Position numbers and translations under genes: made by a program. A stretch of 64,000 nucleotides of DNA from Aquipseudomonas alcaligenes NBRC 14159 (GTDB taxonomy: Bacteria > Pseudomonadota > Gammaproteobacteria > Pseudomonadales > Pseudomonadaceae): positions 62,001 through 126,000 of the forward strand of contig NZ_BATI01000018.1 of NCBI RefSeq assembly GCF_000467105.1, read 5' to 3'. Shown in pieces: positions 1 to 9,188 of the stretch. A model generated the notes under the pieces. That model saw only the letters and a program-made list of their open reading frames with translations, searched no databases and was not told where the DNA came from. Positions within the stretch are counted from its first letter, which is position 1, and every line of letters begins with the position of its first letter.

Positions 1-792
1 GGCATCGTTGCAGACGATCACCGGCGCCTTGCCGCCCAGCTCCAGGTGCGTGCGTTTGAGGGTGCGCGCGGCGCTTTGCAGGATCTTCTGGCCGGTGACG
101 ATATCGCCGGTCAGCGACACCATGCGCACTTTCGGGTGGCCGACCAGGCTGCTGCCGACGCCTTCGCCACCGCCGCAGACGATGTTCAGCACGCCGGCCG
201 GGAGGATCTGCGCCAGCGCCGGGGCCAGCGCCAGGATCGACAGCGGCGTGTGCTCGGAGGGTTTGAACACCAGGGTGTTGCCGGCGGCCAGGGCCGGGGC
301 AATTTTCCAGGCCGCCATCATCAGCGGGTAGTTCCACGGCGCGATGGAGGCGACCACGCCGACCGGGTCGCGGCGCACCAGGCTGGTATGCCCTTCCAGG
401 TACTCGCCGGCCAGCTGGCCCTGCTGGCAGCGCACGGCGCCGGCGAAGAAACGGAAGACGTCAGCGGTCGCCGGCAGGTCGTCCTGGCGCGCCAGATGCA
501 ACGGCTTGCCGCAGTTCAGGGCTTCCAACTGGGCCAGCTGCTCGGCCTGCGCATCGATGGCCTCGGCAATCGCCAGCAGGGTGGCGGCGCGTTGTGCCGG
601 GGTGGTCCGCGACCAGGCGGGGAAAGCGCGGTGGGCGGCCTGCACGGCGGCTTCGAGCTGCTCCAGCGAGGCCTCGGCGATGCTGCACAGGACTTCGCCG
701 CTGGCAGGATTGAGGATGGCTTCGGCGACACCTTCCCCGCCGACCAGGTGGCCGTCGATCAGCAAGGCGCTGTGCAGGGTGGGCGTGCTCAT
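1..792 (-). CDS. Gamma-aminobutyraldehyde-type aldehyde dehydrogenase, 3' end cut by the window
   Basis: NAD-dependent aldehyde dehydrogenase; the first 264 residues are present and the C-terminal half, with the catalytic Cys, lies outside the window. Visible are the family N-terminus, the APWNYP substrate/cofactor stretch, the KPSEHTP segment and the LELGGKAP motif carrying the general-base Glu. From memory it resembles E. coli PatD (YdcW), which oxidises 4-aminobutyraldehyde to GABA in putrescine breakdown; betaine aldehyde or another amino-aldehyde is the main alternative substrate. The ATG start at 792 matches the family N-terminus. A LysR gene lies 136 bp upstream on the same strand, and a palindrome overlaps that gene's stop codon, so LysR control is plausible. 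Family confident, substrate inferred. Confidence 0.85.
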   Translation of the reverse strand, partial: MSTPTLHSALLIDGHLVGGEGVAEAILNPASGEVLCSIAEASLEQLEAAVQAAHRAFPAWSRTTPAQRAATLLAIAEAIDAQAEQLAQLEALNCGKPLHLARQDDLPATADVFRFFAGAVRCQQGQLAGEYLEGHTSLVRRDPVGVVASIAPWNYPLMMAAWKIAPALAAGNTLVFKPSEHTPLSILALAPALAQILPAGVLNIVCGGGEGVGSSLVGHPKVRMVSLTGDIVTGQKILQSAARTLKRTHLELGGKAPVIVCNDA

Positions 793-923
793 CTTCGCGT
801 TTCTTCTGTTATTGGTTGCGGCTGGCATGGCGGCTCCGGTTGGCCCGGGATGCCTGCGTCCATAGGGAAGCGAGACTAGAGGCCGGGCTTGAGGTCGACA
901 AATTCTAAATATTGAAAGTGGCG

Positions 924-938
924 TTCGATTAAATCGAA
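924..938. promoter_or_regulatory. Candidate LysR-type operator upstream of the aldehyde dehydrogenase
   Basis: Perfect 7-1-7 palindrome TTCGATT-A-AATCGAA. It contains a T-N11-A arrangement typical of LysR boxes and overlaps the stop codon of the LysR gene, about 130 bp before the dehydrogenase start. A related half-site, AATCGAA, appears again at 1901-1907 upstream of the LysR gene. The palindrome is seen directly; binding is inferred. Confidence 0.4.
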
Positions 939-1840
939 ACCTTGCGGTTGTTGGGCTGTTCGCGGGCCAGGGTGAGGAACGGGTCGACTAGCGCCGGTCG
1001 CGCCGTGCCGCGGCGCCAGGCCAGGCCGACATCGAGCGGCTCGCCGAGGTCGACCAGCGGCCGCGCTTCGATGATGTCGCCCTCCAGCGACCAGGGCCGG
1101 TAGGTCATGTCCGGCTGGATCGACAGGCCGAGACCGGCGGCCACCAGGCTGCGCACGGCCTCTACCGAGGCGGTACGCAGGGTCACGTGCGGGGTCAGGC
1201 CGGCGCGGCTCCAGATGCGCTGGGTATGCAGGCCCATTTCGTCGGCGTTGAGCTGGATCAGTGGTTCGCTGGCCACGTCGGCCAGGCTGATGCTGTCGCG
1301 CTCCAGCAGCGGGTGGCGTGCCGGTAGCCAGAGGCGATGCGGCGAATGGGTCAGTACCTCGGTCTGCAGGGCGTGGCGGTCTTCCAGGTTGGACAGGATC
1401 AGCACGCCGACGTCAATCTCGCCGCTGACCAGCAGGTGTTCGATATAGGGGCGCTCGTCTTCCACCACGCGGACCTGCACGTTGGGGTAGGCACGCTGGA
1501 AGCGGGTGATCAGGTCGGCCAGGTAGTAGCCGGCGACCAGGCTGGTCACGCCGATGGTGAGGTGCCCGGCGACCTGGTCGGTGCTCTGCTGCAGGCTGCG
1601 CTTGGCATTGTCCACGGTGGCCAGGATCAGGTGCGCCTGGCGCAGGAACTGGTGGCCCTGGTGGGTCAGGCTCATGCCCTTGGCGTGGCGGTTGAACAGG
1701 CTGACGCCGATCTCCTCCTCCAGCTGCTGGATGGCCAGAGTCAGGGTCGACTGCGAGATGAATACCGCCTGGGCGGCGGCAGAGATCGAGCCGGTCTCGG
1801 CAACGGCGATGAAATGGCGGATCTGGCGCAGGGTCATCAT
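929..1840 (-). CDS. LysR-family transcriptional regulator
   Basis: 303-residue LysR regulator of normal family length. The N-terminal winged helix-turn-helix (about residues 1-60) carries the typical pattern FIAVAETGSISAAA then SQSTLTLAIQQLEEEIG. The rest is the periplasmic-binding-like effector domain, beginning near GHLTIGVTS. The frame stays open to a TTG at 1849, but ATG at 1840 (or the next codon, 1837) gives the normal MTLRQIRHF start. It lies just upstream of, and on the same strand as, an aldehyde dehydrogenase, and dyad sequences occur both before its own start and before that gene. It therefore probably regulates itself and the dehydrogenase. The inducer cannot be read from the sequence. 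Confidence 0.88.
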   Translation of the reverse strand: MMTLRQIRHFIAVAETGSISAAAQAVFISQSTLTLAIQQLEEEIGVSLFNRHAKGMSLTHQGHQFLRQAHLILATVDNAKRSLQQSTDQVAGHLTIGVTSLVAGYYLADLITRFQRAYPNVQVRVVEDERPYIEHLLVSGEIDVGVLILSNLEDRHALQTEVLTHSPHRLWLPARHPLLERDSISLADVASEPLIQLNADEMGLHTQRIWSRAGLTPHVTLRTASVEAVRSLVAAGLGLSIQPDMTYRPWSLEGDIIEARPLVDLGEPLDVGLAWRRGTARPALVDPFLTLAREQPNNRKVSI

Positions 1841-1869
1841 GGCGGGCAATCCGAGGCAATTGGTTGCGG

Positions 1870-1888
1870 TTTATCGAAAATAGATAAA
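1870..1888. promoter_or_regulatory. Candidate LysR autoregulatory box
   Basis: Inverted repeat TTTATC-N7-GATAAA, about 30 bp upstream of the LysR start, in the gap shared with the divergent DUF533 gene. Size and position suit an autoregulatory LysR site; no binding evidence. Confidence 0.35.
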
Positions 1889-2024
1889 GCCGTTCTTTTT
1901 AATCGAAAGGAAGTGGTTTTTTTGCTGTACGCAATATCCGGAAGCAGAGCGTCACTTCGCGCTCCGGCTGTTGTGGTTAAAATCAAGGCCTTACATGGAC
2001 AGGTAATCCCTCAGGAGGGCTTAG

Positions 2025-2765
2025 ATGAATACTCGTGGACTGCTCGACCAACTGCTCAAATCCGGCCAGGACCTGCTGCAACAAAAATCCGGTGGATCGT
2101 CGGCCGGCGGCCTGGGTGGCCTGCTCGGCAGCGTGACCGGCGGCGGCAAGGGCGGCAGCGGTGACCTCGGCACCCTGCTCAAGGGCGCCGGTGGTGGCGC
2201 CCTGGCAGCGGGCGCTCTGGGGCTGTTGCTGGGTAACAAGAGCGCGCGCAAGCTGGGTGGCAAGGCACTGACCTACGGCGGCCTGGCGGCCCTCGGCGTG
2301 ATTGCCTACAAGGCCTACGGCAACTGGCAGGAGCAGCAGCGTGCTGGCAGTGCGCAGCCGCGTATCGAGCCGCAGACCGTCGATCGCCTGCCGGCACCGC
2401 AGGCCGAACTGCACAGCCAGGCCATCCTCAAGGCGCTGGTGGCGGCGGCCAAGGCCGACGGCCATGTCGACGCCAAGGAGCGCCAGCTGATCGAGGAGCA
2501 GATCGGTGCGCTGGCCAATGATCCGGAGCTGCTGCGCTGGCTGGATGCCGAGCTGAACAAGCCGCTCGACCCTGCCGAAGTAGCGCGCGCCGCCAGCACT
2601 CCGGAGATGGCCGCGGAGATGTACATCGCCAGCGTGCTGATGGTCGACGAGGAGCACTTCATGGAGCGCGCCTACCTCGAGGAGCTGGCCCGCCAGCTCA
2701 AGCTGGAGCCGTCGCTCAAGGCCGAGCTGGAAAGCCAGGTGCGTCAGGAGCTGGCACTGCGCTGA
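2025..2765 (+). CDS. DUF533 / TerB-like protein
   Basis: 246-residue protein of the DUF533 (YebE-like) family. Residues 1-70 are low-complexity and rich in Gly and Ser (GGLGGLLGS, GGGKGGSG). A hydrophobic stretch at about 85-100 (GGLAALGVIAYKAYG) follows and could be a membrane anchor. The C-terminal half (about 130-246) is a helical TerB-like domain with AAKADGHVDAKER, the acidic motif usual in these domains. The start is ATG after a strong GGAGGG ribosome site. The family is often labelled 'tellurite resistance TerB family', but no tellurite role is shown by this sequence or its neighbours. It is transcribed divergently from the LysR gene. Function unknown. Confidence 0.8.
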   Translation: MNTRGLLDQLLKSGQDLLQQKSGGSSAGGLGGLLGSVTGGGKGGSGDLGTLLKGAGGGALAAGALGLLLGNKSARKLGGKALTYGGLAALGVIAYKAYGNWQEQQRAGSAQPRIEPQTVDRLPAPQAELHSQAILKALVAAAKADGHVDAKERQLIEEQIGALANDPELLRWLDAELNKPLDPAEVARAASTPEMAAEMYIASVLMVDEEHFMERAYLEELARQLKLEPSLKAELESQVRQELALR

Positions 2766-2769
2766 GGTT

Positions 2770-4410
2770 TCACCCGGGGCTGTGGAACTCCACGCGATTG
2801 CGTCCGTTGTGCTTGGCGCGGTAGAGCGCCTGGTCAGCGAGTTCCAGCGCCCCGTCCAGTTCGGCATGGTCCTGCGGCCACAGTGCCGCGCCGATGCTGC
2901 AGCCGATGTGCGCTTCCTGGCCGTCGATGAGTACCGGCTGGCACAGTCCGTGTAGCACCCGCTCGGCGACCAGGCGCACGCGTTCCGGCTCCTTGCCTTC
3001 GCTCATGCGCAGCACCATCACGAACTCGTCGCCGCCCAGGCGCGCCACCATGTCGCCGTCGCGCAGGCAGCCGCGCAGGCGCACGGCGACATGCTTGAGC
3101 AGCTGATCGCCGGCGGCGTGGCCGAGGCTGTCGTTGATCGGCTTGAAGCCGTCCAGATCGAGGTAGAGCAGGCCCAGCGCGTTCTCGCGGTGCTTGGCCA
3201 GCAACAGGAAACGTTCCAGCGCCGCGCGATTGGCCAGGCCGGTGAGTGGGTCGCTGTGGGCCTTGTCGTCCAGCATGCCCAGCACGCTCTGCTGATGGGT
3301 GAGGCTCTCCACCAGCTGGCGAATGGACTGGCTGAGCACGGCAATTTCACGCGGGCTGTCGAGGCTGGGGATGGTGCCGATCTGTCCGGCGCTGAGGTGG
3401 TCGGCGGCTTGCGAGATGGCCCGCAGCGGACGGGTGAAGTAACCGGTCAGCAGCCAGCCGGCGGCGGCGAACAGCAGGGCCAGGGCGGCGCCCCAGAGGG
3501 CGATGTAGCGGCTCACCTCGCGGACGGGCGCGTAGGCTTCGTCCAGCCCCTGGCGCGCCACGACGATCCAGCCCAGGCCGGCGTAGTCCTGATAGCCATG
3601 ACTCCTGGCCAGGCCGGTGACATATTCCTGGCCATCCGGCCAGTGTTCCACCGCCCATCGTCCCGTTTTGGCAATAGGCTGGTCCAGGCTGGGTAGCGAG
3701 AGCTTCTGACCGATCAGATGGGACGGACCGAGCAGCACACTGTGGTCGCTGCCGAGTACCAGAAATTCGACGTTGCGCCGCTGCTGGATGGGCTCGAGCA
3801 GTGCGCGGCGCACCTCGTCGGCCCAGCCCCAGGAGAGGTGGCAGGCCAGTATCCCGGCCAGTTCGCCGTCACTGCCGTACACCGGCAGGCTGATGTCGAC
3901 GAACTTCATCGGTTCGCCGCTCGGGTTCGGCAGCCGTTCGGCCAGCATCACCGCTTCATGCACGTCGCCGATGAACAGGCCGCGGTAGCCCTGGATGTAG
4001 ACCGGGCGCTGGGCCAGGCTGAGGCCTTCGAGAACGCCGCCGCTGGACGCCACCACCTGACCATTGGGATCGGTGAAGCCGATCCAGGCGACGCTCGGGA
4101 TCTGCTGGTGGATACGGTCGAGCAGGGCGCGGATCTGCCCGGTATCGTCCGGCTGGCGCAGCACCTGCAGGCTGGCGAGCACCTGCAGGTATGCGGCGCG
4201 GCCCGCCATGTCGCTGTCCAGGCGATCGATCATCTGCAGTGAGGCCTCCACCAGGTCGCGGCCCACCTCCTCGCGGATGCGCTGGCTGGCGTCATTGCCG
4301 ATCAGGCTGCCGAGCAGCCAGCTGAGCAGCGTCACCAGCAGGGCGATGAGCAGAGCAAAGTGGCTGCGTAGGCTGAAGGATCGGCGCATCGTGCTGCGGG
4401 TCTCGTGCAT
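2770..4410 (-). CDS. Membrane-bound diguanylate cyclase with periplasmic sensor domain
   Basis: 546-residue GGDEF protein that should make cyclic di-GMP from two GTP. There is a membrane helix at about 16-36, a periplasmic Cache-like sensor region to about 300, a second membrane helix near 305-325, a HAMP-like linker, then the GGDEF domain from about 385 to the C-terminus. The active-site GGDEF is intact at 459-463. The inhibitory I-site RDGD (450-453) sits exactly five residues before it, so an active, product-inhibited enzyme is expected. ATG at 4410 is used; an internal ATG seven codons later is possible. It is convergent with the DUF533 gene and divergent from the beta-barrel gene at 4502. 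The ligand is unknown. Confidence 0.9.
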   Translation of the reverse strand: MHETRSTMRRSFSLRSHFALLIALLVTLLSWLLGSLIGNDASQRIREEVGRDLVEASLQMIDRLDSDMAGRAAYLQVLASLQVLRQPDDTGQIRALLDRIHQQIPSVAWIGFTDPNGQVVASSGGVLEGLSLAQRPVYIQGYRGLFIGDVHEAVMLAERLPNPSGEPMKFVDISLPVYGSDGELAGILACHLSWGWADEVRRALLEPIQQRRNVEFLVLGSDHSVLLGPSHLIGQKLSLPSLDQPIAKTGRWAVEHWPDGQEYVTGLARSHGYQDYAGLGWIVVARQGLDEAYAPVREVSRYIALWGAALALLFAAAGWLLTGYFTRPLRAISQAADHLSAGQIGTIPSLDSPREIAVLSQSIRQLVESLTHQQSVLGMLDDKAHSDPLTGLANRAALERFLLLAKHRENALGLLYLDLDGFKPINDSLGHAAGDQLLKHVAVRLRGCLRDGDMVARLGGDEFVMVLRMSEGKEPERVRLVAERVLHGLCQPVLIDGQEAHIGCSIGAALWPQDHAELDGALELADQALYRAKHNGRNRVEFHSPG

Positions 4411-4501
4411 GGCGGGTTGCCACTAAGCATAGTGAAGGGGTGGCCCGGCCATGCGCACGGATCGCTAGAATAGGTCGCGACTGATGAGGGACGGGTGGAT
4501 C

Positions 4502-5440
4502 ATGCGGGGATGGATGATACTGGCTTGCTGCGGTTTGAGCGCGCTGGCGTGCGCCGACGAGGGCCAGCTGCTGCTCGATCAGCGCGCCTTGCTGCTCAAC
4601 GACAGCCGCCTGCCCCGCGAGGCGGCGCTGGACCGTCTGCAGCAGGTACGCTTTGCCTTTCGCGAGTCTCAGGCCGAGGCTGATCAATGGCCGATCTGGA
4701 CGCGCGTCCAGGGCTATCACGGCCACTGGGACGGCGGCCTGCAGCGCCGTGGCGAGAGCCTTACGCTGGGGATGGACCGGCCGCTCGCTGGTCAGTGGAT
4801 CGGCGGCGGGCTGCTCGCGTTGTCTCAGGCGCGTCTGGAGGATGATGCGGATAGCGGCGTCAGCGACAGTGCCCACGTCGGTCTGTATGCCGCCACCCGT
4901 GTCTACAACCAGCTGGGCTTCAAGCTCGGCGCCCTGTACGGCCAGCATCGTCTGGACAGTGGCAGCGATCACGCCAGCGCGCACAGCTGGCAGCTGTTCG
5001 GCGAAAGCAGCTTCGCCCTGGATTTCCGCGACTTCACCCTGGAGCCCTTCGCCGGGCTGGCGCTGCTGCGCCTGGACGGCGGCGCATTACGCGATAACGG
5101 CCTGCGCCTGCAGGCGGCGGACGAGGAGGGCGGCTACCTGACCCTGGGTTGGCGCCTGGCAGCGCCCTGGTACTGGCAGCAGCGCAAATGGGTCGGCCGG
5201 GCCAGCCTAGCGCTGCGCCAGGACCTGGGCAGTGACCGTATGAATGCCGAGGCGATGACCGCGGATGGGCAGCGCCTGCGCCTGCAGGGCCGCGAGTTCG
5301 AGCGTAGCAGCCTGCGCCTGGACCTCAGCCTGGACCACGAACTGCGTGACGGCCTCTACCTCGGCCTGACCTATGCGGGCGATTACGCCGAGGATGCCCG
5401 TGACAATGCCCTGGCGGCGCGGCTCAGCCTGAAGTTCTGA
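4502..5440 (+). CDS. Outer-membrane beta-barrel protein, autotransporter-type domain without a passenger
   Basis: 312-residue protein with a signal peptide ([18 protein letters not shown], likely cut before DEG) and a short helical segment. The remainder has alternating-residue beta strands and ends in SLKF with a terminal Phe, as outer-membrane barrels usually do. The strand-rich part (about 60-312) resembles the translocator barrel of type V autotransporters, but there is almost no passenger ahead of it. ATG 4502 has a GAGGG site upstream and gives a good signal peptide; an earlier in-frame ATG at 4484 is possible. It is transcribed divergently from the cyclase gene. It could be a small pore or adhesin-like barrel; function is not assigned. 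Confidence 0.7.
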   Translation: MRGWMILACCGLSALACADEGQLLLDQRALLLNDSRLPREAALDRLQQVRFAFRESQAEADQWPIWTRVQGYHGHWDGGLQRRGESLTLGMDRPLAGQWIGGGLLALSQARLEDDADSGVSDSAHVGLYAATRVYNQLGFKLGALYGQHRLDSGSDHASAHSWQLFGESSFALDFRDFTLEPFAGLALLRLDGGALRDNGLRLQAADEEGGYLTLGWRLAAPWYWQQRKWVGRASLALRQDLGSDRMNAEAMTADGQRLRLQGREFERSSLRLDLSLDHELRDGLYLGLTYAGDYAEDARDNALAARLSLKF

Positions 5441-5600
5441 GGTCGGTCCGCCGGTCAGCCTGCGGGCTGCCAGGGCGCGTGCACTCGGGTATACTCGCGG
5501 GCTTTTCCGAAACTTCGCGGTCGCGGCCTGCGTCGTGCGCGGTCGGCACCTCGCCGATGGCCCGACAGCCGCGCGCCTTTGCCCGAGAGTGCTGCCCACC

Positions 5601-6696
5601 ATGGAAATCAATCCGATCCTCAACAGCATCAAGGACCTGTCCGAGCGGACCCTGTCGATTCGGGGGTATCTTTGACTACGATCAGAAGCATGATCGCCTG
5701 GTCGAAGTAAACCGCGAGCTGGAAGACGCCAGCGTCTGGAACAAGCCCGAGTACGCCCAGGGCCTGGGCCGTGAGCGTGCCATGCTGGCGCAGATCGTCG
5801 AGACCATCGACGACCTCACCGGTAGCCTGGCCGACTCCAAAGACTTGCTGGAAATGGCCGCCGAGGAGAGCGACGAGGGCGCGGTCAATGACATCGTCGC
5901 CGAAGTCGAGCGCCTGCGCGAAATCCTCGAGAAGCTGGAATTCCGCCGCATGTTCAGCGGCGAGATGGACCCGAACAACTGCTACCTGGACATCCAGGCC
6001 GGCTCCGGCGGTACCGAAGCGCAGGACTGGGCCAACATCCTGCTGCGCATGTACCTGCGCTGGGCCGACAAGCGCGGCTTCGACGCCACCATCATCGAAC
6101 TGTCCGAAGGCGAAGTCGCCGGCATCAAGGGCGCTACCGTGCACATCAAGGGCGAGTACGCCTTCGGCTGGCTGCGCACCGAGATCGGCGTGCACCGCCT
6201 GGTGCGCAAGAGCCCGTTCGACTCCGGGGCCCGTCGCCACACCTCGTTCTCGGCGGTGTTCGTGTCGCCCGAGATCGACGACAAGGTCGAGATCGAGATC
6301 AACCCGGCCGACCTGCGCATCGACACCTACCGCTCCTCCGGCGCCGGTGGTCAGCACGTCAACACCACCGACTCGGCCGTACGTATCACCCACGTACCGA
6401 CCAACACCGTGGTGGCCTGCCAGAACGAACGTTCCCAGCACGCCAACAAGGACACCGCCATGAAAATGCTGCGGGCCAAGTTGTACGAGCTGGAGATGAT
6501 GAAGCGCAACGCCGCCTCGCAGGCGCTGGAAGATTCCAAGTCCGACATCGGCTGGGGGCACCAGATCCGTTCCTACGTGCTCGACGATTCGCGCATCAAG
6601 GACCTGCGTACCGGCGTCGAGCGCAGCGACTGCCAGAAGGTCCTCGACGGCGACCTCGACCAGTACCTCGAGGCCAGCCTGAAACAGGGCCTTTGA
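5601..6696 (+). CDS. prfB: Peptide chain release factor 2, expressed by programmed +1 frameshift
   Basis: RF2 recognises UGA and UAA stop codons on the ribosome and releases the finished peptide. The gene opens at ATG 5601 and meets an in-frame TGA at codon 25 (5673-5675). Reading then shifts +1 and continues to 6696, giving a 364-residue product, the normal RF2 length. The SPF anticodon-like tripeptide (RKSPFDSGA) and the catalytic GGQ (GAGGQHVNT) are both present. The TGA is the autoregulatory stop: low RF2 favours the shift and so more RF2. lysS follows 77 bp downstream, the common bacterial prfB-lysS arrangement. Confidence 0.97.
5661..5676 (+). other. prfB programmed +1 frameshift site
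   Basis: CGG GGG TAT CTT TGA C. A purine-rich Shine-Dalgarno-like GGGGG lies three bases before the slippery CTT, followed by the poor-context stop TGAC. This matches the conserved bacterial RF2 recoding signal. P-site tRNA-Leu moves from CTT to TTT and the next codon becomes GAC. Confidence 0.95.
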
Positions 6697-6773
6697 TTCG
6701 CACCCGGCGGAGTGAGCGCGGCTCGCTCCGGCCAGTAACCCCTTTGATTTAGATGCCAGGCAGACAGACGACC

Positions 6774-8276
6774 ATGAGCGACCAACAACTCGACCAGCAC
6801 GAACTGCAACAGGAAGAAAACAAGCTGATTGCCCAGCGCAAAGAGAAGCTTGCTGCCGTCCGTGAGCAGGGCAATGCCTTCCCCAACGATTTCCGCCGCG
6901 ACAGCCTGTGCGCCGACCTGCAGAAACAGTACGCGGAGAAGACCAAGGAAGAGCTGGAAGCGGCTGCCATTCCGGTCAAGGTCGCCGGGCGTATCATGCT
7001 CAACCGTGGCGCCTTCATGGTTATCCAGGACACCTCCGGGCGCCTGCAGGTCTACGTCAACCGCAAGACCCTGCCGGCCGAGCAGCTGGAAGCGGTCAAG
7101 CACTTCGACCTGGGCGACATCATCGCCGCCGAGGGCACCCTGGCCCGTTCCGGCAAGGGCGACCTGTACGTCGACATGCTCAACGTGCGCCTGCTGACCA
7201 AGTCGCTGCGCCCGCTGCCGGACAAGCACCATGGCCTGACCGACACCGAGCAGCGCTACCGCCAGCGCTACGTCGACCTGATCGTCAACGAGGAGGTGCG
7301 TGACACCTTCCGCGTGCGTTCCCAGGTGATCGCGCACATCCGTCGCTTCCTCAACGAGCGCGGTTTCCTCGAAGTGGAAACCCCGATGCTGCAGACCATC
7401 CCCGGCGGTGCCGCGGCCAAGCCGTTCGAGACCCACCACAACGCCCTGGACATGGCCATGTTCCTGCGCATTGCGCCGGAGCTGTACCTCAAGCGCCTGG
7501 TGGTCGGTGGCTTCGAGAAGGTCTTCGAGATCAACCGCAACTTCCGTAACGAGGGTGTCTCGACCCGGCACAACCCCGAGTTCACCATGCTCGAGTTCTA
7601 CCAGGCCTACGCCGACTACGAAGACAACATGGACCTGACCGAGGAGCTGTTCCGCGAGCTGGCCCTGGCGGTACTCGGCAGCACCGATGTGCCCTACGGC
7701 GACAAGGTGTTCCACTTCGGCGAGCCGTTCGTGCGCCTGTCGGTGTTCGACTCGATTCTCAAGTACAACCCGGACATCAGCGCCGCCGACCTCAACGACA
7801 TCGACAAGGCCCGCGAGATCGCCAAGAAGGCCGGCGCCAAGGTGCTCGGCTTCGAAGGCCTGGGCAAGCTGCAGGTGATGATTTTCGAGGAGCTGGTCGA
7901 GCACAAGCTGGAACAGCCGCACTTCATCACCCGTTACCCGTTCGAAGTCTCGCCGCTGGCCCGTCGCAGCGATGACGATCCGAGTGTTACCGACCGCTTC
8001 GAGCTGTTCATCGGTGGAAGGGAAATTGCGAACGCCTACTCCGAGCTGAACGATGCCGAAGACCAGGCTGCGCGCTTCCTGCAGCAGGTGGCCGACAAGG
8101 ACGCCGGCGACGACGAGGCCATGCACTACGACGCCGACTTCGTCCGCGCCCTGGAATACGGCATGCCGCCGACCGCCGGCGAGGGTATCGGGATTGACCG
8201 CCTGGTAATGCTTCTGACCAATTCGCCGTCCATCCGCGATGTGATCCTGTTCCCGCATATGCGTCCGCAGGCTTGA
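6774..8276 (+). CDS. lysS: Lysyl-tRNA synthetase (class II)
   Basis: Charges tRNA-Lys with lysine using ATP. The 500-residue protein has an N-terminal OB-fold anticodon-binding domain (about 65-150) and a class II catalytic domain. Motif 1 lies around [10 protein letters not shown], motif 2 around [18 protein letters not shown], and motif 3 at the C-terminus ([15 protein letters not shown]). ATG 6774 gives the MSDQQLDQ start known in Pseudomonas; the frame extends seven codons upstream to 6753 without a better start. It follows prfB and ends in a strong hairpin terminator. Confidence 0.97.
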   Translation: MSDQQLDQHELQQEENKLIAQRKEKLAAVREQGNAFPNDFRRDSLCADLQKQYAEKTKEELEAAAIPVKVAGRIMLNRGAFMVIQDTSGRLQVYVNRKTLPAEQLEAVKHFDLGDIIAAEGTLARSGKGDLYVDMLNVRLLTKSLRPLPDKHHGLTDTEQRYRQRYVDLIVNEEVRDTFRVRSQVIAHIRRFLNERGFLEVETPMLQTIPGGAAAKPFETHHNALDMAMFLRIAPELYLKRLVVGGFEKVFEINRNFRNEGVSTRHNPEFTMLEFYQAYADYEDNMDLTEELFRELALAVLGSTDVPYGDKVFHFGEPFVRLSVFDSILKYNPDISAADLNDIDKAREIAKKAGAKVLGFEGLGKLQVMIFEELVEHKLEQPHFITRYPFEVSPLARRSDDDPSVTDRFELFIGGREIANAYSELNDAEDQAARFLQQVADKDAGDDEAMHYDADFVRALEYGMPPTAGEGIGIDRLVMLLTNSPSIRDVILFPHMRPQA

Positions 8277-8337
8277 TCGCAGGCGCCGGAACGGGCACCG
8301 TCGGGCGCTGGGTGGCACATGGCCATCCCGCTGTTTG

Positions 8338-8378
8338 AAAGCAGGGGTCTGCCGTCAAGGCAGGCCCCTGCTTTTTTC
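8338..8378 (+). terminator. Rho-independent terminator after lysS
   Basis: Near-perfect stem (GCAGGGGTCTGCC, loop GTCAA, GGCAGGCCCCTGC) followed by TTTTTT. It separates the prfB-lysS unit from the TetR gene. Confidence 0.9.
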
Positions 8379-8407
8379 TCTTCAGTCCGTGCGAGGAACG
8401 TCCAGCA

Positions 8408-9121
8408 GTGAACCTCAGCTCCGCCGTGGAATGCCCGGTCCGACTGGCCGGCGAGTTAGCCGAATCCGTGCAGTATCGTGGCCGCAAGGCCAGTCGCCAG
8501 GGCAGCGAGCAGCGCCGCCTGAGCATTCTCGAAGCGGCGCTACGCATCATCGTGCGTGAGGGGCTGCGGGGCGTGCGTCACCGCGCGGTGGCGGCAGAGG
8601 CGGACGTGCCGTTGTCGGCCACCACCTATTATTTCAACGACATCCAGGACCTGATCGCCGACAGCTTCGCGCTGTTCGTCAAGCGCAGTTCGGCCAGCCT
8701 GGCCGCGCTCTGGGCCGGCATGGACGAGGACTTCCGCCGTATTGCCGCCGCCATCAAGCAGGACCCCGGCGCCCGGCGCGAGCTGGTCACCCATTTCATC
8801 GACCTGGCGGTGGCCCACGTGCAGGCCAAGATGCGCGCGCGTGACGACGAGTTGCTGATGGAGTTGGCCTTCCGCCAGGAGGCGCTGACCAACCCGCAGT
8901 TGCGTCCGCTGTTCCTCGCCCATCAGCAGCTGCGCTTCCGCTTCGCCGAGCGTGCCGTGCGGGCCATGGGCTCCCGGGCGCCGGTCGAGGATGCACAGGT
9001 GTTGACGACGCTGGTTTTGCGGATGGAATATCATGCCATTGTCGATGGGGTGGAAGATTTCGACCTGGAGGCCCAGCGCGCCGTGTTGCAGCGCTTTCTG
9101 GATCTGGTCGTCGGAGCTTGA
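8408..9121 (+). CDS. TetR-family transcriptional regulator
   Basis: 237 residues. The TetR helix-turn-helix lies at about 40-85 (ILEAALRIIVREGLRGVRHR ... VPLSATTYYFNDIQDLI), after a longer than usual N-terminal extension. The remainder is an all-helical ligand domain. The start is GTG 8408 behind a GAGGA site; a later GTG at about codon 21 (VQYRGRK) is an alternative that would remove the extension. The gene ends in its own terminator. The lipoprotein/QEGLA/AIM24 genes follow on the same strand, and regulation of those genes is a reasonable guess. The ligand is unknown. Confidence 0.85.
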   Translation: MNLSSAVECPVRLAGELAESVQYRGRKASRQGSEQRRLSILEAALRIIVREGLRGVRHRAVAAEADVPLSATTYYFNDIQDLIADSFALFVKRSSASLAALWAGMDEDFRRIAAAIKQDPGARRELVTHFIDLAVAHVQAKMRARDDELLMELAFRQEALTNPQLRPLFLAHQQLRFRFAERAVRAMGSRAPVEDAQVLTTLVLRMEYHAIVDGVEDFDLEAQRAVLQRFLDLVVGA

Positions 9122-9126
9122 GTCCC

Positions 9127-9150
9127 AGCCCCGCCTCGGCGGGGCTTTTC
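9127..9150 (+). terminator. Terminator after the TetR gene
   Basis: AGCCCCGCC-TC-GGCGGGGCT hairpin followed by TTTTC, five bases after the TetR stop region. It makes the following lipoprotein operon at least partly independent. Confidence 0.85.
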
Positions 9151-9188
9151 GTTTGCGGCAGTCGGTCGAACCTCACAAGGAGTGCAAG

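Noticed and set aside
5601..5675. prfB interrupted by a stop codon, possible pseudogene
   Set aside because: The stop lies in the conserved RF2 frameshift signal and the rest of the gene is intact.
6697..6773. Stem GAGTGAGC/GCTCGCTC between prfB and lysS as a terminator
   Set aside because: No T tract follows and lysS is normally co-transcribed. At most a weak pause or processing site.
6573..8318. Long antisense frame over lysS
   Set aside because: Same antisense artefact; lysS has clear motifs and its own terminator.
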